Shown here: positions 53,958 through 62,359 of the stretch, piece by piece | Position numbering within the stretch: the first letter of the stretch is position 1 | How the letters are laid out: each line of letters starts with the position of its first letter | NCBI GenBank assembly: GCA_965228955.1 | Contig: OZ245848.1 | Coordinates: 5,828,001-5,892,000 of the forward strand | DNA length: 64,000 nucleotides | Direction of reading: 5' to 3' | From: JANSWY01 sp965228955 | GTDB lineage: Bacteria > Bacteroidota > Bacteroidia > Cytophagales > Cyclobacteriaceae | Program-made: the position numbers and the translations under genes | Notes under the pieces: model-generated | The model's input: only the letters and a program-made list of their open reading frames with translations | What the model was told of the DNA's origin: nothing | Database searches by the model: none

Positions 53958-54122
53958 CCGTCATTCCTGACGAAGTGTAACGGAGATCAGGAATCCCATT
54001 ACAGTGTCCGCCGTAGCTTTAGCGAAGGAGGGCACTTTGCACTCACGAATTCCGTGACCTCAAACCATTGATGGGATTCCGGATATTTCCTCCATTACAT
54101 TCCAGAAATTCCGGAATGACGG
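53958..54122. repeat. MITE-like repeat, copy 1
   Basis: Begins CCGTCATTCC at 53958-53967 and ends GGAATGACGG at 54113-54122, a perfect 10-bp terminal inverted repeat. Internal stems include ATTCCTGA/TCAGGAAT and ATTCCGG/CCGGAAT. The right half (from about 54036) matches copy 2 with one mismatch over about 87 bases; the left half is more divergent. Confidence 0.85.
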
Positions 54123-54160
54123 TATATAGTTTTGCGGGGGTAATTAAATCAAATTCATCA

Positions 54161-54460
54161 ATGAGTAAAGGAGGATATGTTTACATCATGAGTAACCATC
54201 ATCGAACAACTTTTTATATCGGTGTGACTAACAATCTCTCAAGAAGGACTTGGGAGCACAGGTTTGGAAATGGATCAGGATTCACTAAGGAGTATAATTG
54301 TCATGACCTGATTTATTACAAATTTTTTCCAACCATCGATGAAGCTATTGAGGAAGAGAGAAGAATTAAGAAATGGAAACGGGAATGGAAAGAAGAACTG
54401 ATTCGATCCATTAATCCTAAGATGAATGATTTGTATGAAGAGGTCAGAGATTATGTTTGA
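54161..54460 (+). CDS. Small GIY-YIG endonuclease family protein
   Basis: Start at ATG 54161 (MSKGGYVYIMSNHH); the frame is open back to 54068 but that part lies in repeat copy 1. 99 residues. YVYI at 6-9 and FYIGVTNNL at 18-26 form the GIY-YIG core; Arg28/29, EH at 32-33 and the acidic-basic EEERRIKKWKREWKEEL give the usual metal-site Glu and C-terminal helix. This is the stand-alone UvrC-N-like type often mislabelled excinuclease subunit C. Flanked by the two MITE-like repeats, so a role in their movement is inferred. Confidence 0.92.
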   Translation: MSKGGYVYIMSNHHRTTFYIGVTNNLSRRTWEHRFGNGSGFTKEYNCHDLIYYKFFPTIDEAIEEERRIKKWKREWKEELIRSINPKMNDLYEEVRDYV

Positions 54461-54528
54461 CTCTAAGCTAAACTCCCTCTCGAACGATCATTCCTTCCTT
54501 TGCGAACCGCCCTTTTTCCCCCACGTAC

Positions 54529-54689
54529 CGTCATTCCTGACGCAGCAAAGCGGAGATCAGGAATCCCGCAGTGCCCACAGCAGCTTTAGCGTAGGTGGGT
54601 GTTTTGCACTCACGAACTCCGTGACCTCAAACCATTGATGGGATTCCGGATATTTCCTCCATTACATTCCAGAAATTCCGGAATGACGG
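54529..54689. repeat. MITE-like repeat, copy 2
   Basis: Begins CCGTCATTCC at 54529-54538 and ends GGAATGACGG at 54680-54689. The flanks extend the inverted repeat: CACGTA before it and AACGTG after it, giving 15 of 16 matching pairs. Left half carries ATTCCTGA/TCAGGAAT as in copy 1. Confidence 0.85.
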
Positions 54690-54737
54690 AACGTGTTTTC
54701 TACAATATTTAATAATTTAATTTTGGCAGAATAGTTT

Positions 54738-55454
54738 TTACTCATCTATCAAGTGTCCCATATCGTTTGCCGTGTAAAAGTATACTACCTCATCACCCTC
54801 TCCTCCCATATCTGCGGAACTTGAAAAAGTAATTTTCTTATTTGCATCCATCCAGTACTCCTCATCTTTGCGAACGACATTGTATTCCATATCTTCCAAT
54901 TGTTCTTTTAGTTGAAATACGTCTTGGTGATTACCAAAAATTACTATTTCACCTACTCTTAACGTACCTCCCAGGAACTCAATTTCATTAAGTAGGTTCG
55001 ATTCATCATAGATCAGCCTAATCCAAGTGTCAGTATTTTGGAAGTCATGATATGAATCTTCATTTTCGGCTCTTGTGAAATTGAATTCTTCCTCGTTTCC
55101 TAATAAATCTCGAATCAAAGATCTTTCGGTATTAAAGAACAATTCGACTGATTGACACTTTATTCCCTTAAAAGGAACAAACTCCCAATCTTGATTGAGC
55201 TCAATTCCATTACCTTTTTCTACAATTTTTCCCTGAAAGTATTTGTTGTTTTTGTCTCGACCTTCTCCCATGACTGTATCAGATTCGAAACTTTTAGGGT
55301 CCGCATAATCTAACTCTATAATCTCACACTCTTCATAAGGTCTTTGTGGATAACCTTTAAAATAGAATACTCTTTTTTTGAAGAAAGAACCACCAATACA
55401 ATAGCCAAGCTCGTTTCCAATAGGTTTATATGTCTTTCCTTTTATTTTTATCAT
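54738..55454 (-). CDS. Hypothetical soluble protein
   Basis: Start at ATG 55454 (MIKIKGKTYKPIGNELGYCIGG); the longer frame to 55514 runs through a poor N-terminus. 238 residues without a signal. Segments ECEIIELDYADPKSFESD, GRDKNNKYFQGKI and TWIRLIYDESNLLNEIEFLGG are the clearest. Beta-rich composition; no family named. It has no operon partner: the TonB receptor's stop lies 74 bases upstream. Confidence 0.6.
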   Translation of the reverse strand: MIKIKGKTYKPIGNELGYCIGGSFFKKRVFYFKGYPQRPYEECEIIELDYADPKSFESDTVMGEGRDKNNKYFQGKIVEKGNGIELNQDWEFVPFKGIKCQSVELFFNTERSLIRDLLGNEEEFNFTRAENEDSYHDFQNTDTWIRLIYDESNLLNEIEFLGGTLRVGEIVIFGNHQDVFQLKEQLEDMEYNVVRKDEEYWMDANKKITFSSSADMGGEGDEVVYFYTANDMGHLIDE

Positions 55455-55528
55455 ATGGTTGCAAATAACAAAAATTGAGGAGATTGGACCTACAATTTGC
55501 CATAAATCTAACACCTTACCCCTTCTTC

Positions 55529-58138
55529 CTAAAACCTCACCCTCACACTCAAATTCGGAGCGATCCCAATCAAATACTTCTCACTCTCCAATATCCCCAC
55601 ATTCTCATTTTCAAATTCCTCAACTCTGAATGATCTGGTGAAGACATTGGTTCGGTTGAGAACGTTTAAGATGGTAAGGCCAAATTCTGTGTGGAAGTTT
55701 CGGGTTTTGGTTTTTGGGAGTTTGTACCAGGCAGAAAGATCTATTCTGTGGTAGTTGGGTAACAACTCTTCATTGATTGGTCCATATTCTATTTCATAGT
55801 AGGGTTCAAATTCATCTGGATCTTCACCGTCAGGATCATTTATAAAGTTTAGTCCAGTAGCGTTTGTGAAAAACGGACCAGTTCTGAAGGTATAACCTAC
55901 TGACAACTCAAGATTTTTAACAGTCGCGGTTTGTGTGATTTGCATCTGGTGACGGATGCTGGTGTTGGAGCTAAATCCGAATAATTCTGATTCGGGTATT
56001 TCCACTTCTGAATCCAGGTGGCTGAAGTTGATCCACGTTCTTAGATATTTCCATCTTTTTCGAATCATAAGATCAAGCCCCAGGATTGTTTCATTGCCAA
56101 TTTGCACGCCTTCATCTAGTTCCAGGCTAAAAATTCTTCTGGATAGAATACCATCTACCCTTTTTTGGAAAAGGTCCAGATCGACTAGCCATCCTTTCTT
56201 TTCAAAATAGGCGCCAACCACAAACTGTGTATTTGATAAAACCGGTATTCCTTCATCCTCATCTGCAGTAATCCAGTGCTGCTCGATGGTATTGGAAAAG
56301 TTAAATTCCGGTTCCTGGATGGTATTAATATATTGATGGTATTTGCCCAGAGATGTTTTCAGAAATAAGTCGTCGGTCAAAGCATATTGAATTCTCAATT
56401 GTGGATCAACTACATATTCTCCCAATATTGGGAAGTAATTGAATCTGGCAGACAAAACGGATTCCAGCTTATCACCAATTCTATTCTCAGATTTCACAAA
56501 AGCTCCAAACGTGTTGCCACTACTGATAATCGCTTCATCGTATTCCTCTTCAAAAAAGAAATCTTCATTAATTGAGAAGTTCAGATCCAGAAAATTATAC
56601 TGCGCTCCGAAAGTAAGAATGTGTCTGTCACTTAACTCAAGATTATTAGTATACCTGATCTCAACATTCGTAAATTCATTAAACCTCGATTGAAAATCTC
56701 CATCACTTCCATCATCATTATCCCTGAAATTGAATAGTTGATATTCCATATTATATCTGGCGACAGAACCACTCAATTGGCTTGAATATGAGCTACTCCA
56801 ATTCTGATTCCAGGTAATATTTCCTCCCAGGTTGGTGATATTATGGGTTTGATCTGATTCGTTAAGCTCTTCATCATCAATTGTATTGAAATCTAAAACG
56901 CTCTCAGATCTTAGAGTACTAAATCTGATGTTGGTCCGGTTACTTGGGTTTAAATCCCAAACCACATTAAAATCTGTGAATGCTAGTTTACTGTTATATT
57001 GGAAATCTTCGTCCTCATTGATTTCCTCCTGCACGGATTGTGTGATGCTCCCTTCAAATAGTTTCTCGCTTAGAGAGTTGAATGTTGGAGTGGCCAAAAA
57101 GTCATTGAAAGATCTTCTAGCTGCAAACATCAATGAGCTCTTTTCACCAACTGGAGTAGAAAGCCCCAGATCAGCATGAGTAAGGTTAAGACTAGCTTCC
57201 CCAGTAAATTTTCTCGCTTCATTTACCTTGGAAGTCATTGTGATCATTCCGGCGCTTGATCCGCCGAATTCTGTTGGGATGAAATTCTTATAAACATTAA
57301 CCTGTCCAATTGTAGAAGGAATGAAAGAAGAGATATTCCCAAAATAATGAGCAGGATGGTAAATTGGAATGTTGTTCCAGTAAATAAAAGTATTGGCTCT
57401 TGAACTTCCTCTAATGTTGATCCCAGCTGCAGATTCATCATTGGAACTAACTCCTGCAATCTGCTGAGCGGATAATAAAACATCTCTTTCCGCAAGGCCA
57501 GGAAGAATATCTAAATCATCTGGTGTAATGGAAATTCCATTGTTCAGGCTAGTGGAGGTAATTCCTGTATTGATATATTCCTGAACTACATACTCCCCAA
57601 GCTTTTGATTGGCAAACGTCATCTCCAACTTCTTCCCCATAGATTCAATCTGACTGATCGGAACTTCCAAATCCTCATATCCAAGAAAAGAAAAGATAAT
57701 AGTATCCGAGGCAGAACCTTTCCAAACCGAGTTAAATCGGCCATCCTGATCCGCAATTGCGCCTTTTTGGGTGCCTTTTATTTGGGCCAATGCAAAAGAA
57801 AGGGGCTCTGAACTTTCCTGATCAATAAGCTGTAAGTTAATCACAACACTTGCTCCACTTTTGATGGCAACAAACTTCTCTTCCAGTAGTTCATATGAAA
57901 AACCAACTGGCTCCAGCAATCGCTTTAGAAATGATTCCAGATTTTCATTATCGGCATCAATTGAAACTTCAATCTCAGAAATCTGCTCTGTAGAATAAGC
58001 GAAATACAATTCGTATTCTTTCTCCAACTGTTTGAAAACCTCAATAAGTGGCTTGTTATTTGCCTGAAATGAGATATTGGTTTGAGCAAATAATGAAAAT
58101 GGGAGTAGCAGTATAAGTAGAGTAGCGTATCGAATCAT
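55529..58138 (-). CDS. TonB-dependent outer membrane receptor with STN and carboxypeptidase-regulatory-like domains
   Basis: 869 residues. Signal peptide MIRYATLLILLLPFSLFAQ. STN domain about 20-92 (NKPLIEVFKQLEKEYELYFAY), CarboxypepD_reg-like 95-175 (LIDQESSEPLSFALAQIKGT), plug 190-305 with INIRGSSRANTFIYWNNIPIYHPAH, then a beta-barrel ending in VRVRF. STN domains mark receptors that signal to a FecR anti-sigma, and the fecR and sigma genes are directly upstream. Imports a siderophore, cobalamin or similar ligand. Its ATG overlaps the FecR stop by four bases. Confidence 0.94.
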   Translation of the reverse strand: MIRYATLLILLLPFSLFAQTNISFQANNKPLIEVFKQLEKEYELYFAYSTEQISEIEVSIDADNENLESFLKRLLEPVGFSYELLEEKFVAIKSGASVVINLQLIDQESSEPLSFALAQIKGTQKGAIADQDGRFNSVWKGSASDTIIFSFLGYEDLEVPISQIESMGKKLEMTFANQKLGEYVVQEYINTGITSTSLNNGISITPDDLDILPGLAERDVLLSAQQIAGVSSNDESAAGINIRGSSRANTFIYWNNIPIYHPAHYFGNISSFIPSTIGQVNVYKNFIPTEFGGSSAGMITMTSKVNEARKFTGEASLNLTHADLGLSTPVGEKSSLMFAARRSFNDFLATPTFNSLSEKLFEGSITQSVQEEINEDEDFQYNSKLAFTDFNVVWDLNPSNRTNIRFSTLRSESVLDFNTIDDEELNESDQTHNITNLGGNITWNQNWSSSYSSQLSGSVARYNMEYQLFNFRDNDDGSDGDFQSRFNEFTNVEIRYTNNLELSDRHILTFGAQYNFLDLNFSINEDFFFEEEYDEAIISSGNTFGAFVKSENRIGDKLESVLSARFNYFPILGEYVVDPQLRIQYALTDDLFLKTSLGKYHQYINTIQEPEFNFSNTIEQHWITADEDEGIPVLSNTQFVVGAYFEKKGWLVDLDLFQKRVDGILSRRIFSLELDEGVQIGNETILGLDLMIRKRWKYLRTWINFSHLDSEVEIPESELFGFSSNTSIRHQMQITQTATVKNLELSVGYTFRTGPFFTNATGLNFINDPDGEDPDEFEPYYEIEYGPINEELLPNYHRIDLSAWYKLPKTKTRNFHTEFGLTILNVLNRTNVFTRSFRVEEFENENVGILESEKYLIGIAPNLSVRVRF

Positions 58139-59064
58139 TCATTTATACCATGAATCACCAATGATTTTTCCTGATGATTGTAAGTATAACTAATATTCAA
58201 TGGATCTAGTACTAGTGATACAGCTGATTTTGCATTGGAAGTTGGGAACGAACCAGTATACTGCAACTTATCTAATGGTGCCTCAATCGTAATTTCAATT
58301 CCAAATTGATTAGTTAATTCAGAAAGCGCAGTTTGAACCGATACATCATTAAGTGTGATAATTCCCTTTAACCAACCTGGTTCAGATTCTCCTGTGTGAT
58401 TGGAGGTTTCCAAAGTATTATCCTTGAGTACCGCCGATAGTCCTTTTGTAAGAATTGTAGTCTGGCTACTAGCATCAACCTGCACCTTACCAGTAAAACA
58501 AAGCACCTCAAACTGCTCCGGTCTGGATTTCACATTAAAGCTAGTCCCCAAAACCTGAACTGTTCCAATATCTGTATTCACCTGAAACTTAGATCCTTTT
58601 TCAACTTCGAAAAAGGCTTCCCCTTCCAACGAAAGTGATCTATTATTAAGGAAATCCCCTTCATCATAAGAAAGCTGACTGTTGGCATTGAGCCTCACTG
58701 TAGAACCATCTGGAAGATTAACCACTTCCTGCTGCCCAAAAGCGGTAACAACTGAAGTATCGCCATCTGGATACAGAAAAACAAAAAACGCAATGATCAG
58801 AACCGCAGCAGCACTAGCGACCTGAAATATTGGGTTGAACCAGATTTGCTTTTGCTTCGGAGCTTCGTGATTTTCGATTTTATCCCTGAGCCCTTCAAGC
58901 GCGGAATCAACATTGTAGTCAGTCAATGTAAGATCTTCAGAAGCCTTGATCAAAGCAATGAATTCTTTTCCCTCAGGAGAGTTTTCAAAAGCTTCTTTCT
59001 CCTGTGGATCCAGCTCATCATTGAGCCACCGACTTAAATATGTTTCATCGTTTTCCCAGTTCAT
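58135..59064 (-). CDS. FecR-family anti-sigma regulator
   Basis: 309 residues. A ~75-residue cytosolic N-terminus with YLSRWLNDELDPQEKEAFE, TM at about 79-98, then the periplasmic FecR domain (TAFGQQEVVNLPDGSTVRLNANSQLSYDE, LEGEAFFEVEKG, VQVLGTSFNVKS) and a C-terminal secretin-like DUF4974 (VQTALSELTNQFGIEITIE). Signals receptor occupancy to the ECF sigma factor encoded 44 bases upstream. Overlaps the receptor gene by four bases. Confidence 0.94.
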   Translation of the reverse strand: MNWENDETYLSRWLNDELDPQEKEAFENSPEGKEFIALIKASEDLTLTDYNVDSALEGLRDKIENHEAPKQKQIWFNPIFQVASAAAVLIIAFFVFLYPDGDTSVVTAFGQQEVVNLPDGSTVRLNANSQLSYDEGDFLNNRSLSLEGEAFFEVEKGSKFQVNTDIGTVQVLGTSFNVKSRPEQFEVLCFTGKVQVDASSQTTILTKGLSAVLKDNTLETSNHTGESEPGWLKGIITLNDVSVQTALSELTNQFGIEITIEAPLDKLQYTGSFPTSNAKSAVSLVLDPLNISYTYNHQEKSLVIHGINE

Positions 59065-59108
59065 TTGACCTTATATACGTCTGTTTTCAACACACCCTAC
59101 CCCCTTCA

Positions 59109-59624
59109 TCAAATATTTTTACAAAGTTTTCTCAGCTTCACCAAAGCCTTGTGCATTCTCTTCTCCACAGCCTTTACACTCACACCCAAAACTTCAGCTA
59201 TTTCCACATAAGTGAGTTTATCCATTCTATTCATCAAAAACACCTCTCGCTGACCTTCCGGCAATTGATCAATGGCTTCTAAAAGATTGGATCTCATTTC
59301 CTGATACTCCAATTCAAAACTTGGATCCTGATCATCTAATTGGTCATCCTGTAGTGATATGTATTTTGAACGGACTTTGTCTTTGTCCAGAAGTTTAATG
59401 AATTGATTTTGGGCCACCCGATATAAATAGGCCTTAGCCAATTCCTGCGAAACCTTCTTACAGTTTTGCCACATGATGTAGAAAGCTTCCTGTACCATAT
59501 CCTCAGCCCTCTCCACATTTCTGAATTTAAAGATCAGAAAGCTGCGAAGGTTAGGAGCTAAATCTCTGAAGAGTCTCTCATAAACAGACTCATGGCAAAC
59601 GTCATTTTTGTTGTCTTCTGTCAA
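59109..59624 (-). CDS. ECF RNA polymerase sigma factor (FecI-like)
   Basis: 171 residues. Region 2: FRDLAPNLRSFLIFKFRNVERAEDMVQEAFYIMWQNC; region 4: AIDQLPEGQREVFLMNRMDKLTYVEIAEVLGVSVKAVEKRMHKALVKL. This Bacteroidota ECF type pairs with FecR and a STN receptor, as here. Controls at least this operon. Divergent from the transglutaminase operon, sharing a 128-base intergenic region. Confidence 0.94.
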   Translation of the reverse strand: MTEDNKNDVCHESVYERLFRDLAPNLRSFLIFKFRNVERAEDMVQEAFYIMWQNCKKVSQELAKAYLYRVAQNQFIKLLDKDKVRSKYISLQDDQLDDQDPSFELEYQEMRSNLLEAIDQLPEGQREVFLMNRMDKLTYVEIAEVLGVSVKAVEKRMHKALVKLRKLCKNI

Positions 59625-59752
59625 AGGACAATATTTATAGAATAGATGAACGTCAAATATGACTGATTAAATATAAAGCAGGAAGATCAAATAAAATTTT
59701 TTTCAAGGAGGGTGGGGTGAATTCTGAATTACCGGATATAGGTGAAAATTAA

Positions 59753-61294
59753 ATGAAAATGAATCATCATAAAACGGTAAATATCATCGCAGCTACGTTA
59801 ATATTATGCCCAATCTTCATGATTCTATTGCGGGTTTATGTCAATTCAAGTGATGAAGACTTAACCCCATCGCATAACTACACAATCACTTATCAGTTTG
59901 ATCTCGCAGGAGATGGAAATTACAAAGTAGATAGCTACTTACCTGTCAATAATAAAAGACAGCAGATTATTCTATCGTCAGAAACAGATTCTCCCAGCAC
60001 GATTCTTTTGAAGGGAGAAAATAAATTGGCCCGGTGGGAAGGGTTCCTGGATAGCAGTCAGCATATCACTTTCTCTTTTGACTATTCCGGTATGGACCTT
60101 TCTTACCAACTGGGGCCTGAGATTCCTTTGGCAAAAAGTTACTCACAGTTATATAGTGAGTTTGTTAAACAAACGGAGTTCATTCAATCTCAGGATAAGA
60201 GAATAGCAGTACTTGCAGACTCTTTAGCTGCTGACCATCAGTTCCTGAATGGCGTTATCAGTTCATTTTTCAACTATGTAAATGAGATTCCTTCTGCAAA
60301 AACCAGTGAACTCACAGATGCAGTCATGGCCTATGAAAACCAAAAGGCATCTTGCAATGGCAAAAGTCGGTTACTGGTTGCGTTGTGTAGAAACAAAGGA
60401 ATTCCAGCAAGAGTAACAGGTGGTTTGATTTTGGAAGAAACCACCAAGAGAACCTCTCACTTATGGGTTGAAATTATGATTGAAGGTCACTGGGTGCCAT
60501 TTGATGCATTAAATGGACACTATGCATTCCTTCCTTCTCACTACATGCAATTGTATACAGGAGATGAATTCCTGATCAAAAGAAGCGCCGATCTGGAATT
60601 TGATTACAACTATGTGATTGAACAAAAGAGAGTTAATAATTATACTAAATACTCTTCATTCAATCTCTGGGGATTAATTGACGAGGCAAACCTTCCTTTC
60701 GATATGATGAAAGTGTTGTTGCTACTTCCAATTGGTGCTTTTCTGGTAGCGATATTCAAGAATGTAGTGGGAATAAAAACTTACGGAGTATTTCTTCCAG
60801 TGCTTATTAGTTTGGTATTGCTTAAAACCGGACTTGTCTCCGGACTAATACTTTTCTCAAGTCTTGTAATGGTGGTTTCATTAGTAAACTTTCCTCTTGA
60901 GAAGCTGGGAGTTCAGTACAACGCAAAGATTGGTTTAATGCTGATTGCGGTGGTGGTTACAGCGTTGCTGGCCATTAAATTATTGCACCAAACACAATGG
61001 CTGGACCCAACTACACCATTATTCTTTCCAATAATCATTCTCACAATCATCAGTGAAAAGTTTGCCAAGAAAGTAGAAGAAGAAGGGCTGATTGCAGCTG
61101 TTACTTTATTTCTAAGTACTGCACTTGTAACAGTTTTAATTTACTTCATACTGGCAGCTGATTATCTACAGCATTTTATAGTCACATTCCCTGAGTCAAT
61201 TCTAATTGTCGCGGGACTTAGTCTAAAGCTAGGAAAATGGCTCGGACTAAGAGTGCTGGAATACCATCGATTTGCAAAAGTCTTAAACTCATAA
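59753..61294 (+). CDS. 7TM protein with N-terminal transglutaminase-like domain
   Basis: 513 residues. TM at about 9-29, then a periplasmic transglutaminase-like domain to ~300 and seven TM helices over ~320-495. This is the family whose Pfam name is inactive transglutaminase fused to 7 TM helices. Here Cys201 (KASCNGKS), His236 (TSHLWVE) and Asp251 (PFDALNG) stand in catalytic order. In other bacteria it is encoded with a RimK-like ligase, as here, and with a retropepsin-like zinc protease, which is absent. ATG 59759 is an alternative start. Envelope role; substrate unknown. Confidence 0.9.
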   Translation: MKMNHHKTVNIIAATLILCPIFMILLRVYVNSSDEDLTPSHNYTITYQFDLAGDGNYKVDSYLPVNNKRQQIILSSETDSPSTILLKGENKLARWEGFLDSSQHITFSFDYSGMDLSYQLGPEIPLAKSYSQLYSEFVKQTEFIQSQDKRIAVLADSLAADHQFLNGVISSFFNYVNEIPSAKTSELTDAVMAYENQKASCNGKSRLLVALCRNKGIPARVTGGLILEETTKRTSHLWVEIMIEGHWVPFDALNGHYAFLPSHYMQLYTGDEFLIKRSADLEFDYNYVIEQKRVNNYTKYSSFNLWGLIDEANLPFDMMKVLLLLPIGAFLVAIFKNVVGIKTYGVFLPVLISLVLLKTGLVSGLILFSSLVMVVSLVNFPLEKLGVQYNAKIGLMLIAVVVTALLAIKLLHQTQWLDPTTPLFFPIIILTIISEKFAKKVEEEGLIAAVTLFLSTALVTVLIYFILAADYLQHFIVTFPESILIVAGLSLKLGKWLGLRVLEYHRFAKVLNS

Positions 61295-61304
61295 ATCAAT
61301 CATC

Positions 61305-62186
61305 ATGATCAAAATATGGAATAAACTTCGATCCATTCACCAGCAGGTGATGGGATTAAATCAGAGGAATTTGGAGTTGATATACCCCAATAATCCCAAG
61401 AGAAACTATAAATACGCAGACGACAAGTATCTCGCAAAAGAGATCCTTGAACAAAACGGAATTGCTTGTCCAAAAACATATGCCTGCATCTCTAGTGTCG
61501 CAGAAATTGAGGAGACCTGGAATGTAGTTAGCCAGTGGAGTGAGTTGGTCATCAAACCAGCAAAGGGAGCTGGAGGCAAAGGCATTATGATTTTAAAGAA
61601 ACAGCAGGGTCTGTGGTACAAAGGGGGGCAGGTCATAGCAGAGAACCACATCTTCACACATATTGCTAATATCATTTTCGGGATATTTTCTTTCGGTGAT
61701 GATGATGTGGCATTAATTGAATCTTACGTTAGACCGCACCCCTGTTTTAAAAAAATCTACAGTGATGGTGTACCGGATATCAGAGTAATTGTCCTGGAGC
61801 AGGAGCCAATTATGGCCATGCTTAGAATGCCAACCAACCAATCTGGTGGTAAAGCCAATCTGCATCAGGGAGGTTTGGGAATTGGAGTGAACATGGTCAA
61901 TGGTAAGCTCAAGGAAGCTTATGATGGCAAAAACTTCATGAAAACCCACCCTGATAGTGGTAATAAAATCGAAGGGGTGGTGCTACCATATTGGTTGGAC
62001 ATTCTGACCCTGTCGATTGAAACAGCAAGACACTTTCCACTCAATTTCATAGGAGTTGATCTGGTCATTGATGAGCACCTTGGCCCGATGGTTATGGAAG
62101 TGAATGTAAGGCCTGGATTAGGAATTCAGCTGGCGAATAAACAAGGATTAAAATCAGTCATTAAACAACAACAATCAAAATCATGA
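61305..62186 (+). CDS. RimK-like ATP-grasp ligase (alpha-L-glutamate ligase-like)
   Basis: 293 residues. ATP-grasp core: LVIKPAKGAGGKGIMIL, the Asp/Arg set in DGVPDIRVIVLEQEPIMAMLR, and the metal-binding end FIGVDLVIDEHLGPMVMEVNVRPGLGIQLAN. Members add amino acids, usually glutamate, to proteins or small molecules using ATP. Cytosolic. Its stop overlaps the start of the 58-residue peptide gene by four bases (ATGA). The acceptor is unknown; the adjacent peptide is a candidate partner, but it has a signal peptide. Confidence 0.92.
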   Translation: MIKIWNKLRSIHQQVMGLNQRNLELIYPNNPKRNYKYADDKYLAKEILEQNGIACPKTYACISSVAEIEETWNVVSQWSELVIKPAKGAGGKGIMILKKQQGLWYKGGQVIAENHIFTHIANIIFGIFSFGDDDVALIESYVRPHPCFKKIYSDGVPDIRVIVLEQEPIMAMLRMPTNQSGGKANLHQGGLGIGVNMVNGKLKEAYDGKNFMKTHPDSGNKIEGVVLPYWLDILTLSIETARHFPLNFIGVDLVIDEHLGPMVMEVNVRPGLGIQLANKQGLKSVIKQQQSKS

Positions 62187-62359
62187 AACTTAAAAAATTT
62201 GGAACCCCATACTTAATCATATTGCTGGGATTATTCTCATTAGCGATAGCAGACAATCATTTTGAAAGCTCCGACAAACTGGAAATCAAACTTTCAAAAA
62301 AAGAAAATCAACAAGAAACAACAGGGCTTCAGGCTCTACAAATCATCGATAAAAAATGA
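62183..62359 (+). CDS. 58-residue secreted peptide in the ligase operon
   Basis: ATG 62183 overlaps the ligase stop (ATGA), and its TGA 62357-62359 overlaps the ATG of the next gene at 62356 in the same way. 58 residues: signal peptide KFGTPYLIILLGLFSLAIA near 5-23, then a charged mature part (SSDKLEIKLSKKENQQETT) ending in ALQIIDKK. Double coupling between two solid genes makes it very likely real. No family recognised. It occupies the position that a zinc protease gene holds in related loci. Confidence 0.8.
   Translation: MKLKKFGTPYLIILLGLFSLAIADNHFESSDKLEIKLSKKENQQETTGLQALQIIDKK

Larger units (their letters stand above)
53958..54689. mobile_element. Putative GIY-YIG-associated mobile element with paired terminal repeats
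   Basis: Two hairpin-rich repeats (165 and 161 bp), each bounded by CCGTCATTCC and GGAATGACGG, flank a GIY-YIG endonuclease gene. The layout is repeat, 38 bp, gene, 68 bp, repeat, all in direct orientation. Each copy also contains an ATTCCTGA/TCAGGAAT stem near its left end. There is no transposase. I infer a non-autonomous or endonuclease-driven repeat family. Confidence 0.6.

Noticed and set aside
53958..54122. CRISPR-like or tandem repeat interpretation of the pair
   Set aside because: Only two copies, 165 bp long with inverted ends and a gene between them; no short regular repeats or spacers.
54068..54160. N-terminal extension of the GIY-YIG frame
   Set aside because: Lies within repeat copy 1 and its linker; family members start close to the YVYI strand.
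54426..54638. Open frame through the second MITE-like repeat
   Set aside because: Starts inside the GIY-YIG gene and runs into the hairpin repeat; composition is not protein-like.
59700..59752. Strong AAGGAGG Shine-Dalgarno-like sequence upstream of the transglutaminase gene
   Set aside because: It is more than 35 bases from the ATG and is followed by GTGGGGTGA with an immediate stop, so it serves no gene I can see.
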